Of a stretch of DNA of 64,000 nucleotides, positions 1 through 64,000 are shown one piece after another (the stretch's first letter is position 1; each line of letters starts with the position of its first letter). The DNA comes from Phorcus lineatus. Taxonomy: Eukaryota; Mollusca; Gastropoda; Trochida; Trochidae. The DNA lies in contig OV121082.1 of assembly GCA_921293015.1 (NCBI GenBank), positions 1,116,001-1,180,000 on the forward strand, read 5' to 3'. Below the pieces are notes generated by a model. That model did not search any database, was not told where the DNA came from, and saw only the letters and a program-made list of their open reading frames with translations. The translations under genes and the position numbers were made by a program.

Positions 1-55
1 ATTTGAAATCAGTCCATTTGGAAAATATTGCATGGATGTTTTTAACCTACTACAG

Positions 56-53842
<53,787 letters not shown>

Positions 53843-54840
53843 CTGGGGATGTAGTGAATGCCATAGCACCTGCCCGGGTGCAAACAGATCTCTTAGATCT
53901 TTGTCCATCATCTACCAATTGAAGGATAGGCCTGGAGAAAAAACCTATATCAAATAGGCACCTGTGTGGGACACATCTCTGTGTCTGCCATCTACCAATT
54001 AAAGGATAGACCTGGAGAATAAACCCAATCACATAGGTTCCCAGGTGGGACTTAACTCTTGGATCTCTTCTGATCTACCTTCTACCACAATTGATGGACT
54101 GACCTATAGGATAAGGCCCAATCACATCACGCATGCCTGAATGAGACAAATGTCTTGGGTCTCTCAATCTACCATCTGCGACACTTGAAGGACAGACCTG
54201 GAGAATTAACCTTGATGACATAACACCTGCCGGAGTGAGACAAATCTTTTAGATCTGTTTGTCTACCATCTCCCACGATTGACGGACAGATCCTGAGGAT
54301 CTACCTCCACATCTAGCTGGGGATGGAGGCAATCACATAGTCTGCTTGGGTGAGACAGATATCCTGGATCACTTACACTTACAGGACACCTCAATCACAT
54401 CACACCTGCCTGAGTGAAGATATCGTGGATCTCCTGTCCTACCATCTCCCATTATTGAAGGATAGACCTTCAGAAAGAGCCAAAGTCACATAATGCCTGT
54501 CAAAGTTTGACAGATATCTACCTCCACTTCCAGACAGACCTCAATCACAGACGAGCTGCCCATTAGTAATAGCTAGCTTCTAGCTGAAGATGGAGAGAAT
54601 CACATAACGTCTTAAAAACTTAGCTCTTCTGATCTTCAATCTACCACAATTGATGGACAGAGCTACAGGATAAACCTCTACTTCAAGGTGGGCATGAATG
54701 TCACTCATAAAGCTAGGGTGGAGGGAATGACATAGTGCCTGCCTGGTGGAGACGCATACCTTAGACGCCTTGGTCTAATATTTACCCCATTGGAAAGACA
54801 GAATTGGAGAATGGGCCTCATTATCAGTTGTCACGCTAGC
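53843..54840 (+). repeat. Degenerate tandem repeat of about 90-120 bp in the presumed 3' UTR
   Basis: Eight or so diverged units share GATCTACCATCTACCACAAT, TGAAGGACAGACCTGGAGAA and CACCTGCCTGAGTGAGACA-like segments. The block TCTAGCTGGGGATG that includes the stop codon (53839-53852) recurs at 54316-54329 and as variants near 54577 and 54707. Confidence 0.75.
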
Positions 54841-55280
54841 TTGCGTTTCCTCTGAAAGCAACCAAACATCAAGATAGATCTGAAGTCATGTTGAATGAAC
54901 TTGTCTGTCTATGTGGATCATGTATGGATATTTTTAAATAACACGGACAACAGTCCTTGATATTGAAGAAGTGTGATGATGATTGCAGAGTTTGCTATGA
55001 ACCTGCGTAAAAGATTTGTTATCGTGAATCAACAAGCAAACTGAGACACAGGAGCAGAATGGGCAGAGAGCAGGACTTATGAAACCTACCGCCTTCCAGT
55101 TGGTGACTATTTAGTTGGTAAAGGCAGTCTGTATCATAGCAAAACAGCATAGTTTACTCCACAAGAGCTTTCATGCTGTTTTCAAACATTGGTTATGTTT
55201 ACTCATTTGTGTTGTTGACGATACATTCAATGTCTACATGTTGAAGCAAACCTGAAAGATTCTGATATACTAATAAAAGA

Positions 55281-55389
55281 CATTAGTGACAGTGTCACAG
55301 TGTACCCAAGACTAATTAAATATGTGTGACAGTGTCACAGTGTACCCAAGACTAATTAGAAACGTGTGACAGAGTCACGGTGTACCCAG
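55281..55389 (+). repeat. Tandem repeat, about 46-bp unit, 2.4 copies, with palindromes
   Basis: The unit contains GTGACAGTGTCACAGTGTAC followed by CCAAGACTAATTA. GTGACA-g-TGTCAC is a perfect 6-bp dyad with a 1-nt spacer. Confidence 0.85.
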
Positions 55390-55649
55390 ATCATCCTCAT
55401 TGTCAGTAATTTGCCTGAATGTAGAGATGAACTTTGGTAGTGTGACAACAGAAGAGTTATTTAATCTTTGTCACAACCTACACAGGTTTAGAACTTGATG
55501 TATGAATCAACTTTCAAAACAGACAGTCACATGGGAAGAATGACCAAGTCTAAAGAAACCTCTGTTGGAGGAGAATGTTGCAATTGTAGACACACCTGTA
55601 AATAGTGTACATAGACCCCTTCCATCATCTCAGGGACTTGAACCATACT

Positions 55650-55900
55650 TGATACCAGATGTTTGATACCAGTTGTTTGATACCAGATGTTTGATACCAG
55701 ATGTTTGATACCAGATGTTTGATACCAGTTGTTTGATACTGGAAGTTGATATGGGATGTTGATACCGTTTGTTTGATAGCAGATGTTTGATACCGGTTGT
55801 TTGATAGCAGATGTTTGATAGCAGATGTTCAGTAGCGGATGTTTGATACCAGATGTTTGATACCGGATGTTTGATACAAGATGTTTGATACTGGATGTTG
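55650..55900 (+). repeat. 14-bp minisatellite, about 17-18 copies
   Basis: The unit is GATACCAGATGTTT with GATACCGG, GATAGCAG and GATACTGG variants. Confidence 0.93.
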
Positions 55901-57534
55901 TGCCAAGACAAGACTTCCAAGAATTTCTGTGCCAAAAAGCAAAAGAATGAGCTTTATATGGTGCCACAGAGCTGCTGTCACTATCCTGTTAACCTACTGG
56001 ATAGGTTCAGTTGCATGGGAGTAGTTTCACAGTTGATTATTATTCAGTGCCATAATGTGTATTTACCAGCAGCTGGTGTAAGTTTTACTTATTGCCTGTT
56101 ACCAATTCAATGTAGATAAAAAGTGCTATGTTGTGTTTCCAATTTTATGTAAGTATAGACTGTTTATTTGTTTATAACATTTGTTGATTTTTTTCAGAGA
56201 TTCTTAATATTTGAATATTTCATCATTATTATTTTTATTTCTACCATTAAACTTTTGACTGATGATCAGATACATTCTGACATAATACTGCTTAAAATGA
56301 CATACAATTATTTGAAATAGTGCAACATCTAATGCATTTACTGTATGACAAGTCAACAGCTGGAATAACACTGCTTAATATGTAAATTAGTACAAAAAAT
56401 ACTAGATATATTAAATTACTGTATGGTTTGTACTGCTTTGGGATTACTTACATTTGTTACATTTATTGTTAGTAAACATTTTGAAATTAAGAAGGTCAGT
56501 CGCATATATCTATTATATATGTTCACTGGTGTTTTTTTTTAAAAGGGTAGTCCATCTATATAAAAACCTTGGGGTTCACTCTTGGAGTTTACTTAAAATA
56601 TTTTTAAATGGCTTCTTACTATCAGAACATCCAATCTGAATCTGCCATTGTACCGGTACTATTACTAGATTTTATCTTAAATATTCAGTGAAGGGGGAGG
56701 CGGGTTTGTGGGATTGTGTTCCTGGCAGTAGATGACTCATCAGGTCTTCCATACTTTCTGTTTCACTTCTTCACATGTAGAGTTCCTGAGGAAAAGACTT
56801 TGTGTGTTCTATTGGTCTGTGGTATGCTTTTAGGAACATATCATTCCTGGAGAATTTGAACCAATGCTATAATAAGTTTATTTAGAGCACTTTTCCTATT
56901 ACTGTCTTGTAAAAAAGAATTGTATTGTTTTCTTTTAATTTTTGATTAGGTAAATTTGAGTTTATTGTTTTGTGCATTTATCATTTATTGAGACAGCATA
57001 ATCCATTCTGGGAAGTAATGCAATGATTTCACCTTAGGCCAAATATTAGTCTTACACTTCATCAAGCAACATTTTTGACAACATATATTAGAAAATTAAT
57101 TTTCTTCAAGTGGGTATTTTGATTTGAATCTTTAATCTAAAAGTGTAATTTTGTCAGTTTCATAAGAGTTTAGATGTGAGTACAGACTTAAAAAAGTTTC
57201 ACCTGATATTATATCTGAACCAGCAATTATGAAATGTGTAAGTTAAGATCAGCGGGAGGGTTATAACACTAATCACGGGACATATCGAGTATATGAACAC
57301 TCAGGATACTTACAAATATATAGATGCATTTCCATGGAAACTGTACAGTGTAAATACTCTGTAATCTCAGGGGATTCATTTTCCTCTAAGTTTGGTTTTG
57401 TATTCAATTGAGATTTTCTGGAGGTTTTCGTGGTTTGTTTCCAAATAATGAGGCACTCTGTTGAGGATTTTTTTTTCAGCTCGTTTAATTTTCTTTTTGC
57501 TTTGAAATGATTGATTTTATTTATTTGTTTTACC

Positions 57535-57540
57535 AATAAA
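57535..57540 (+). terminator. Polyadenylation signal candidate for the long isoform
   Basis: AATAAA in a T-rich region (TTGTTTTACCAATAAACTTA). Good context, but 3.7 kb after the stop; ATTAAA at 56246 is nearer. Confidence 0.35.
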
Positions 57541-57610
57541 CTTATTTAAATTTCGTTTTAAGATTCAAATGTCAAAGTGCCTACTTCAGTCATATTATTA
57601 AAAAAAATAT

Positions 57611-57790
57611 TTGATAGTTATGTTATTGTCATAGTATAAAAAATGAGAAACATATACCATATTTAATAGTTATGCTAGTGTCAAAGCAACTATGATGAGA
57701 AATGCATACCATATTTAATAGTTATGTTAGTGTGAAAACAAGTATGATGAGAAACGTGAACTATATTTTTGATAGTTATGTTGATATCCA
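57611..57790 (+). repeat. Decayed tandem repeat, about 58-bp unit, about 3 copies
   Basis: Units contain ATAGTTATGTTAGTGT, then ATGATGAGAAAC and ATACCATATTTA. Confidence 0.8.
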
Positions 57791-59642
57791 AATATCTATA
57801 CTGAAAACTGAGCTATTCCCTGTGTGTAGACTTACAGAATGATTATGCTGTTATTTGTTTTATCCACTGTTGAAGACCATGCTAGTCGCAGACATTTCAA
57901 CCAATCACTGCTCACGTGTACATAGCCATGCCATTTTTGGATACCGGTATTTGTATAAGGTTGGTCACATTTTAATATATTTCTGTATACTATGACAACT
58001 TCTGTACAGTTTTAACTGTTTTATGTATTTTTGTGTAGGTAGACATTCCTTGTATTTGTCATCGATACCATAGATGTATGTGTGCGTTATATTCAAAATA
58101 AGTCCATTTCATCTTCTGCCTTTTGAGTATTTAGATTTTATTGACTGTTTGTATACCCATGTAATTCGAGACCATAAGTGCAATTTGAATTACCAGAATG
58201 ATGCCTTTAGTAGAGACAGATTTGCTGTGGGTTTGGATTGAGCTCGATGAAGCGCACGCGGAACTGAGCCATAGAGTTTTATACAAGTTACCATATGTGC
58301 ATATCTATATGATATAAAACTTTCGTTCGTCATGCTATATATTTGTGTCATGCATCGTCGGTGGTTCCTTGGCTTATTAAGAGATAGAGATTATATACCT
58401 TTCTATATGGCTTATATATATATTGTAAGACAAAATCCTCCTCTTAAGATTATGGGAGGTTCCCAGAAATGGAGACTGGACCAAATTTTACCAAGACTGA
58501 TTAAGCAAAGGAACCATTTTCACCTTTCGAGACACCTCATGGAGATAATCAAGGATGCCAGATCCTATAGCTCCTATGTATGTGATATATGTGTGGTATA
58601 TATACTTAGCATACATGCTCAGAGCCTGCAGGGCCTCTGTGAGCTGTCCATTGATCGTCGACGACGGCAGTCAAGTAACGTGTACAAAAGTGTATGACAT
58701 TGTGAGTTTGACTTGTGGCCATATTTAGTTTTATTTCATGATACGTTTATGTCAATGCAATGTTTATAGTGTTAATATGGTGTATGTCAGCTTCCGAGTT
58801 GGTACCGGTTTCATCTCATCAACTTGTGTCTGGGAGAATAGCTGCCGTTCATCGCATCCACCTGTGTCTTGGAGCATAGATTCCTTTCATATCATCCATA
58901 ACAGTAGATTCCTCATCAGTATTTACATCAGTGCAATTACAGGCACATGTCTGTTTCCATGTTAACCATTGATAGAACTTAGTGAATTTAAGTCGTATCT
59001 TGTCATTTGTAACGTCTGTATTTGAAATCTCTCCCCAAGCGAAAAAGTAGGTCGATAATTGACAATGTAACTCTGACAGTTAATTTACATTTCAAATCAT
59101 AATTAGAACAAAATTGATTAACTAGAACACCTTCAAAATTCGCCAATCATGAAATTTGGTAAATAAATATTCTTTAAAATGTTAATTTCTTAAAAAGTTT
59201 ATTTACCTAAACCATGTATTTCTTCCAGTCCAATCTCCGACGTTGACTCAGGTTTCAGAGCCTCTAAAACGTTAAACTTTTATGACTAAAATACCAACAG
59301 AGAAATGTTCAGACTTACAGAGACAAGGTACGACCTGATTGCCAGCCAGTATAGAACATTCCGCTGTACACCATTGTAAACCGTTCTGTATGTCGACTAG
59401 AATCTGTACTAGCGAGAATGTGTTGACACAAAATGATTTTAGGCTAGAATATGTACAAACGTATTGTTAATGGGTAATAACATGACATTTTCTGTTATGA
59501 TTCAGCCAAGTTAAAAGTTTCAATACATTTACTCTACCGGGTTACGAACTCGTACATTAAGGGGTTTCGGATACCGTTGATTTTATTCAGACTGGGACTT
59601 TATATTTATGTTGGATTTTCCTTTTAAGGTTACATATGAGAC

Positions 59643-59694
59643 ATGTCAATTAGAATGAAGTTACCTTTAATGATCATTGCGATTCAATTCTATG
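59643..59694 (+). CDS. Speculative first exon of a downstream gene (signal peptide)
   Basis: ATG at 59643 or 59655 opens MSIRMKLPLMIIAIQFY, a short basic start plus hydrophobic core. It is followed by TATG|GTAAGG, a good donor in phase 1, the phase usual after a signal-peptide exon. Without splicing the frame stops within four codons. No matching next exon is seen before 64000, so this is weak. Confidence 0.15.
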
Positions 59695-61329
59695 GTAAGG
59701 CATAACTCGTGCCATTATTCATCACTATTTGAAGTAGGCCTTGCTGCGTTGCGCTAAGGATCGGGGTTCCAGTGTAGCGCCTTGAAAAATTGGTAAGAAT
59801 GCATTAAAACTTCTATAGACCTAAAAGGATTGAATGTTAACGCCCGGGAATATCAAGGATAGAATAACGTCGTTACAAAACCTCGGGTGTCAACAACCAC
59901 TTAGTTAGTTTGTACAGTTTCTATCGACATCAGTTCGGTTCAACTTTATACTCAAGTCAATTTATATTCAAGAAAACCAAATAAAGAATTAAATCGCATT
60001 TGTAGTTATCCTTTATTTTGTAATTAAGAAAGATGATGTAAGAGAAACTACATTTTATTGATCGAGTTGAGGACGTCCAATTATTATGAGTGGCCAGACA
60101 CTGTAACACGTTGATCAATGTTTTACTTTTGTAATTAGTTTCTATGGTAACAATAGATTTGCCTCAGCAATGAATACATTGACGATAATGCTTTGGTTGT
60201 CGATTTAAACAAATAAAATATGATGATAACTTTAAGTTTGTAGACCTAAATTTGTATAAGAAAAATGCCAAAACATTTTGAAACTATTTTCATCCTTTTA
60301 AGTTCACATTTTAATGCACGTGTTTTTAAGCTATCGTCTTCAAAACTTCTGTCTATCTTTCTCCCCAGTCTAGTATATGCAATCTTTTGCGTACTAATAT
60401 ACCCAATTGGACTACAGTGAGTATTTGAATTAGATTTAGTCAAAGTCGCTTTGAATGGAGAAGATTATTTCTATCGTAGGAAGAGAACGTTTCATTTGGT
60501 ATTTTGTAATTGAAAAAAACCCCATCAACCAAGTTGCAACCTTCATTGTTCGAGTTGAGTGACTAATATTTTTTATATGCAATCAACAGAAAAGTAAGGA
60601 GAGCACAACAATCAATATTGGAGCATCATGTTAATCATTGAATGAACTCTATAATATATCTAGAAACTAAAAATCGTTTTTTTTCCTTTGACATATTTTC
60701 TTAAACGTATTAAGCATGATCCTCAAAATCAGAATCTTGCGAATTTAAAAATTACATAAGATTCTTTGATAACCAAAACCTTTAACATATTATAAGTTTA
60801 CATTCGGTGAAGGTTTTACAGAAACGCCAAATCGTTTTAAAACTAAGCCACAACGGGAATCATTCACAAAAGTATTATAAACAGAGACAACAGATATTTC
60901 ACATAGGTCGTAAAGCTCAAATAGTGACAAGATCAAATCTCTCTGCTTGAATCCACACACATCACTTTCCGTGTACTATTACATTAACACCATTAATACC
61001 AAAGCCTATACAATGAAGTCACCATGAGGAAATAACTACAAATCAGCACATTGTCTCCTACAGAGCCATTCACGCCATTACCTGACTGGTAAATCATTGA
61101 AGACTGCGGAAGGACAGTATCGGATAGTTCGAATATATTCACCTTAGATATTGATCTGGTGCTACAGAGTTAGAGAAGAAATCGCCACATTTAGAATTGC
61201 ATTTGCAATTGATTTACAATTAAGAATAGATGAATAAGGACGTATTTTCAATGAGGAGAGAAAATAAAGAACGATTGGATCCATGCACGGAATATGAATG
61301 AATGATATTTGTGGTTGGAAAATATACAT

Positions 61330-62475
61330 TGAGCAGAACATTTCATGAATGAATACACCAATACGCGATTGTGTTTTTATCGTATATAGGAACATAGACA
61401 TTAGATGTAAACGATACATTAATAATTTCGCGAATACACTATTTGTGTTATAACACAAAGATTAGATCATAACAATATAATATTTAATGCACGAATACAC
61501 TTTTTGTGATTTGAAGATATACATCAGATTCAAACAATATATTACTGAATGCTAAGATACTGTTGACAATTGTGTTTGTACATATACACTAGATCAAACA
61601 ATACATAAAGAATAGTCAATACACTATTCATGTTTTACATACAAATTAGATCAAACAATACATAAAGAATAGTCAATACACTATTCATGTTTTACATACA
61701 AATTAGATCAAACAATACATAAAGAATAGTCAATACACTATTCATGTTTTACATACAAATTAGATCAAACAATGCATTAAAGAATATTCAATACAATATT
61801 CATGTTTTTACATAGACATTGGATCAAACAATGCATTAAAGAATATTCAAGTCATGTTTTAACATGCAAATTAGATCAAACAATGCATTAAAGTATATTC
61901 AATACACTATTTATATTTTACATAGACATTGGATCAAACAATGCATTAAAGAATATTCAATACAATATTCATGTTTTAACATATACACTATAGATAAAAC
62001 AATGCATTAAAGAATATTCAATTAATGTTTTAACATATACATTAGATCAAACAATGCATTAAAGAATATTAAATACACTATTCATTTTTTTAAATATACA
62101 TTAGATCAAACAATGCATTAAAGAATATTCAATACACTATTCATGTTTTCACATATACACTAGATAAAACAATGCATTAACAAATATTCAATGCATGTTT
62201 TTATATACACATTAGATCAAACAAAGCATTAAAGAATATTCAATACATTTTTTAACATATTCATTACATCAAACAATGCATTAAAGAATATTCAATACAC
62301 TATTCATGTTTTAACATATACACTAGGTCATAATATGCATTAAAGAATATTCAATTCACTATTTATGTTTTTCCATATGCATTAGATTTAAACAATAAAT
62401 TAATGACAATTGAATACATTCATGAATGCACGAATGCTCTATTTGTGTTTTAACATATACATAAGATCAAACAAG
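61330..62475 (+). repeat. AT-rich satellite-like array, about 55-60-bp unit, about 19 copies
   Basis: Units contain TTAGATCAAACAATGCATTA, then AAGAATATTCAATACACTAT and TCATGTTTTAACATATACA. The first few units (61330-61580) are strongly decayed; 61587-61770 are nearly identical; the rest drift. Some units lack the CACTATTC segment. Confidence 0.93.
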
Positions 62476-62921
62476 TTAAGAAATGAAACGATGATAATGA
62501 GTAAGAGGATGAGGGTAAAAGGTCTGTATATTCAACCCGACTATCAGTCGGCGTATTTTTTTAGTAAGGTGTCGCATATCAAGCGAAAGGTGCATTCGGT
62601 CATTTTCATTTGAACACCCTTAAATCTTTTGAGATAAGGAAATGGATTAGCGTAGCTGGACCACATGTTTCAGTTAAGAAATCCCTATAAGTAATAGAAA
62701 TAAGATTGTCTTGTCATTTGTTTTGGTTTCCCTTTTCCTTAAGACACCTTTATTTTATAAGACGTGCTACAGTACCTTTAAATTACAAATTGCCTAAATA
62801 AAAACAACAACTAATTAACTGAGAAGAAAGTACAGTGGTGGGATGTAAGTAACGACTAGTGTCATTTGCGAATAAATCTTCCTCTGTACTGATAAGCTAT
62901 TACGATTGAGGGCAAATCATC

Positions 62922-63400
62922 CTTAAAGAGGCACTCCGCGATTTTCATAACATATTATTTACGTTTGGTACGAACCTAAATGTCATATGTGGTCATATAA
63001 AATCAAAACATCTTAACTTTTCATGTCCGAAAGACATATATATGACATATACTGGTTTTCCATGAAAATCTAAAAACAGCCTTATAAATGCACAGAGGCG
63101 TAAATACAACGTCCGATATACATTGATACTAGTTATATAACCTAACAAACACTATAAACTCCTAACTGCCCTCCTGGCTGTTTTCGATAAGTCTCCAAAA
63201 TTACGTTTGACTATTTGACGCGCGCCACTGTCCGGTTTTCGATCATAATCGCGACGTTCTACCTTCATATTGTCACTGTAAAAAAACAGTAAGCTTTAAA
63301 ATTCGTCTTTTTTGTAACAGTCGATACTTCGCGGTCAAATGACACCATTGATTAAGTTTGGTATATATGACTCCAACAACTCACGGAGTGGCTCTTTAAG
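62922..63400. mobile_element. MITE-like element, 479 bp, with 19-bp terminal inverted repeats
   Basis: The left end CTTAAAGAGGCACTCCGCG (62922-62940) and the right end CACGGAGTGGCTCTTTAAG (63382-63400) pair as inverted repeats with 17 of 19 matches. TTAA lies at both extremes (62923-62926 and 63396-63399) and may be a TTAA target duplication as in piggyBac-type elements. The interior has no coding capacity. Confidence 0.7.
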
Positions 63401-64000
63401 TTTTGTTCTAAGAAACCACTCCTAACACGTTAAGGAAAGAGGGGACGACAAACGATTGAATGGTTGATGGTGCGATGAATGAATGGGTGGCTGAATGAAT
63501 GAATGAATGAATGAATGAATGAAGAAATAGCGACAGGGACGTCGTCTTCCTTAACCAAAACAAAATCCATCACGTACACACGCTGGCAGATTATTTTAAT
63601 CTTGTGCTATACGTCCTTCACGTATACAGTAAGAGTACACGGAACATGTAGAGAGCATACTGATCTCTGTGTGCGTGATACTGGGACATGCAGATCGTGA
63701 CTAGAATGTTGGGTACCCTCAACTATCTATACCATAGTTATAGGGTTAATTTCATATAGGGGTAGACGACGATTCCTTGTTTTAGTGTCCGATTTCTTAA
63801 AGTGACACAGAGTATGTTTTATGATTTATAAGTGACTTAAATGGGAGCCAAAATACCATATAAATCTACAAAACGAAAGGAATTCAGCACTATTAACAAT
63901 ATCATAAATATTTCAGTTTATATTGATTGACGTCTAGAGATGTGACAAGTAGGAAACCATATTTAGAATATTTCAAGAAGATACTGTAATGAATTATACA
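63401..64000 (+). other. AT-rich flank with a TGAA microsatellite
   Basis: A (TGAA)n run of about eight units lies at 63492-63523. Nothing else recognisable up to the window end. Confidence 0.6.

Larger units (their letters stand above)
54841..57540 (+). other. Probable 3' UTR
   Basis: AT-rich, no frame I can support. Includes two tandem repeats (55281-55389 and 55650-55900). Polyadenylation candidates are ATTAAA at 56246-56251 and AATAAA at 57535-57540. The true end is not determined. Confidence 0.5.
57541..61329 (+). other. AT-rich DNA without a supported gene
   Basis: Contains a decayed 58-bp tandem repeat (57611-57790). Reading frames here (for instance 58332-58697) look random in composition. 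A short signal-peptide-like frame at 59643-59694 is listed separately. Confidence 0.5.

Noticed and set aside
55527..55967. Minus-strand frames with SNIRYQTSGIKH repeats
   Set aside because: Antisense of the 14-bp minisatellite.
58332..58697. 121-codon plus-strand frame
   Set aside because: No domain, no splice or promoter context, and residue composition as expected from AT-rich DNA.

Overview
The window is eukaryotic and holds most of one very large plus-strand gene. The coding segments are short, relatively GC-rich islands bounded by canonical AG/GT splice signals. They sit in AT-rich introns full of minisatellites and short inverted-repeat elements. I place it in a marine invertebrate, most likely a lophotrochozoan such as a mollusc. 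This rests on the metazoan domain repertoire and the style of repeats; no single feature proves it.

I resolve 62 coding exons between 56 and 53842. They join in one reading frame of 11,927 nt (2 nt of a split codon, about 3,974 codons, and a stop). The start codon and signal peptide lie upstream of the window. Order of modules: 3 CUB (56-4119); 4 sushi (4889-6951); 2 EGF (7462-8303); 3 sushi plus a degenerate one (9614-11904); a two-exon module here called X, copy A (12409-14084); a mucin-like Thr/Pro/Gln exon of about 60 TTQGP-type pentads (14383-15480); X copies B, C and D (15989-24010); a short exon with a furin-type site (24606-24707); 2 HYR, a sushi-like domain and X copy E (25104-28488); 3 GCC2/GCC3 (ephrin-receptor-like) Cys repeats (28706-30359); 14 EGF (30816-38191); a pentraxin/LamG-type domain (38468-39868); HYR, sushi-like domain and X copy F carrying an RRKR site (40217-43283); 4 GCC2/GCC3 and 2 EGF (43950-46349); one transmembrane helix (47253-47349); and a cytoplasmic tail with YxxPhi and NxxY-like motifs (47809-48004, then 53735-53842). 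The HYR, sushi, GCC2/GCC3, EGF and pentraxin arrangement recalls SVEP1/polydom. The CUB head, mucin spacer, six X modules and membrane anchor make this a different protein, probably a cell-surface adhesion or recognition receptor.

The strongest candidate for something undescribed is module X. Its two halves each read as strand-helix-strand with conserved Cys, and it closes with C-x-x-G-x(n)-C. The pattern is compatible with a SEA/ferredoxin-like fold. In copy F a furin-type site lies just where SEA and Notch heterodimerisation domains are cut.

Introns and 3' regions carry at least fifteen tandem arrays with units of about 14 to 110 bp. At two places the array duplicates an exon end together with its 5' splice site. 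At the membrane exon the unit is 42 bp and stays in frame. Downstream of 53842 lie a repeat-rich probable 3' UTR (to about 57540), AT-rich DNA with no gene I can support, an array of about 60-bp units (61330-62475) and a MITE-like element (62922-63400).
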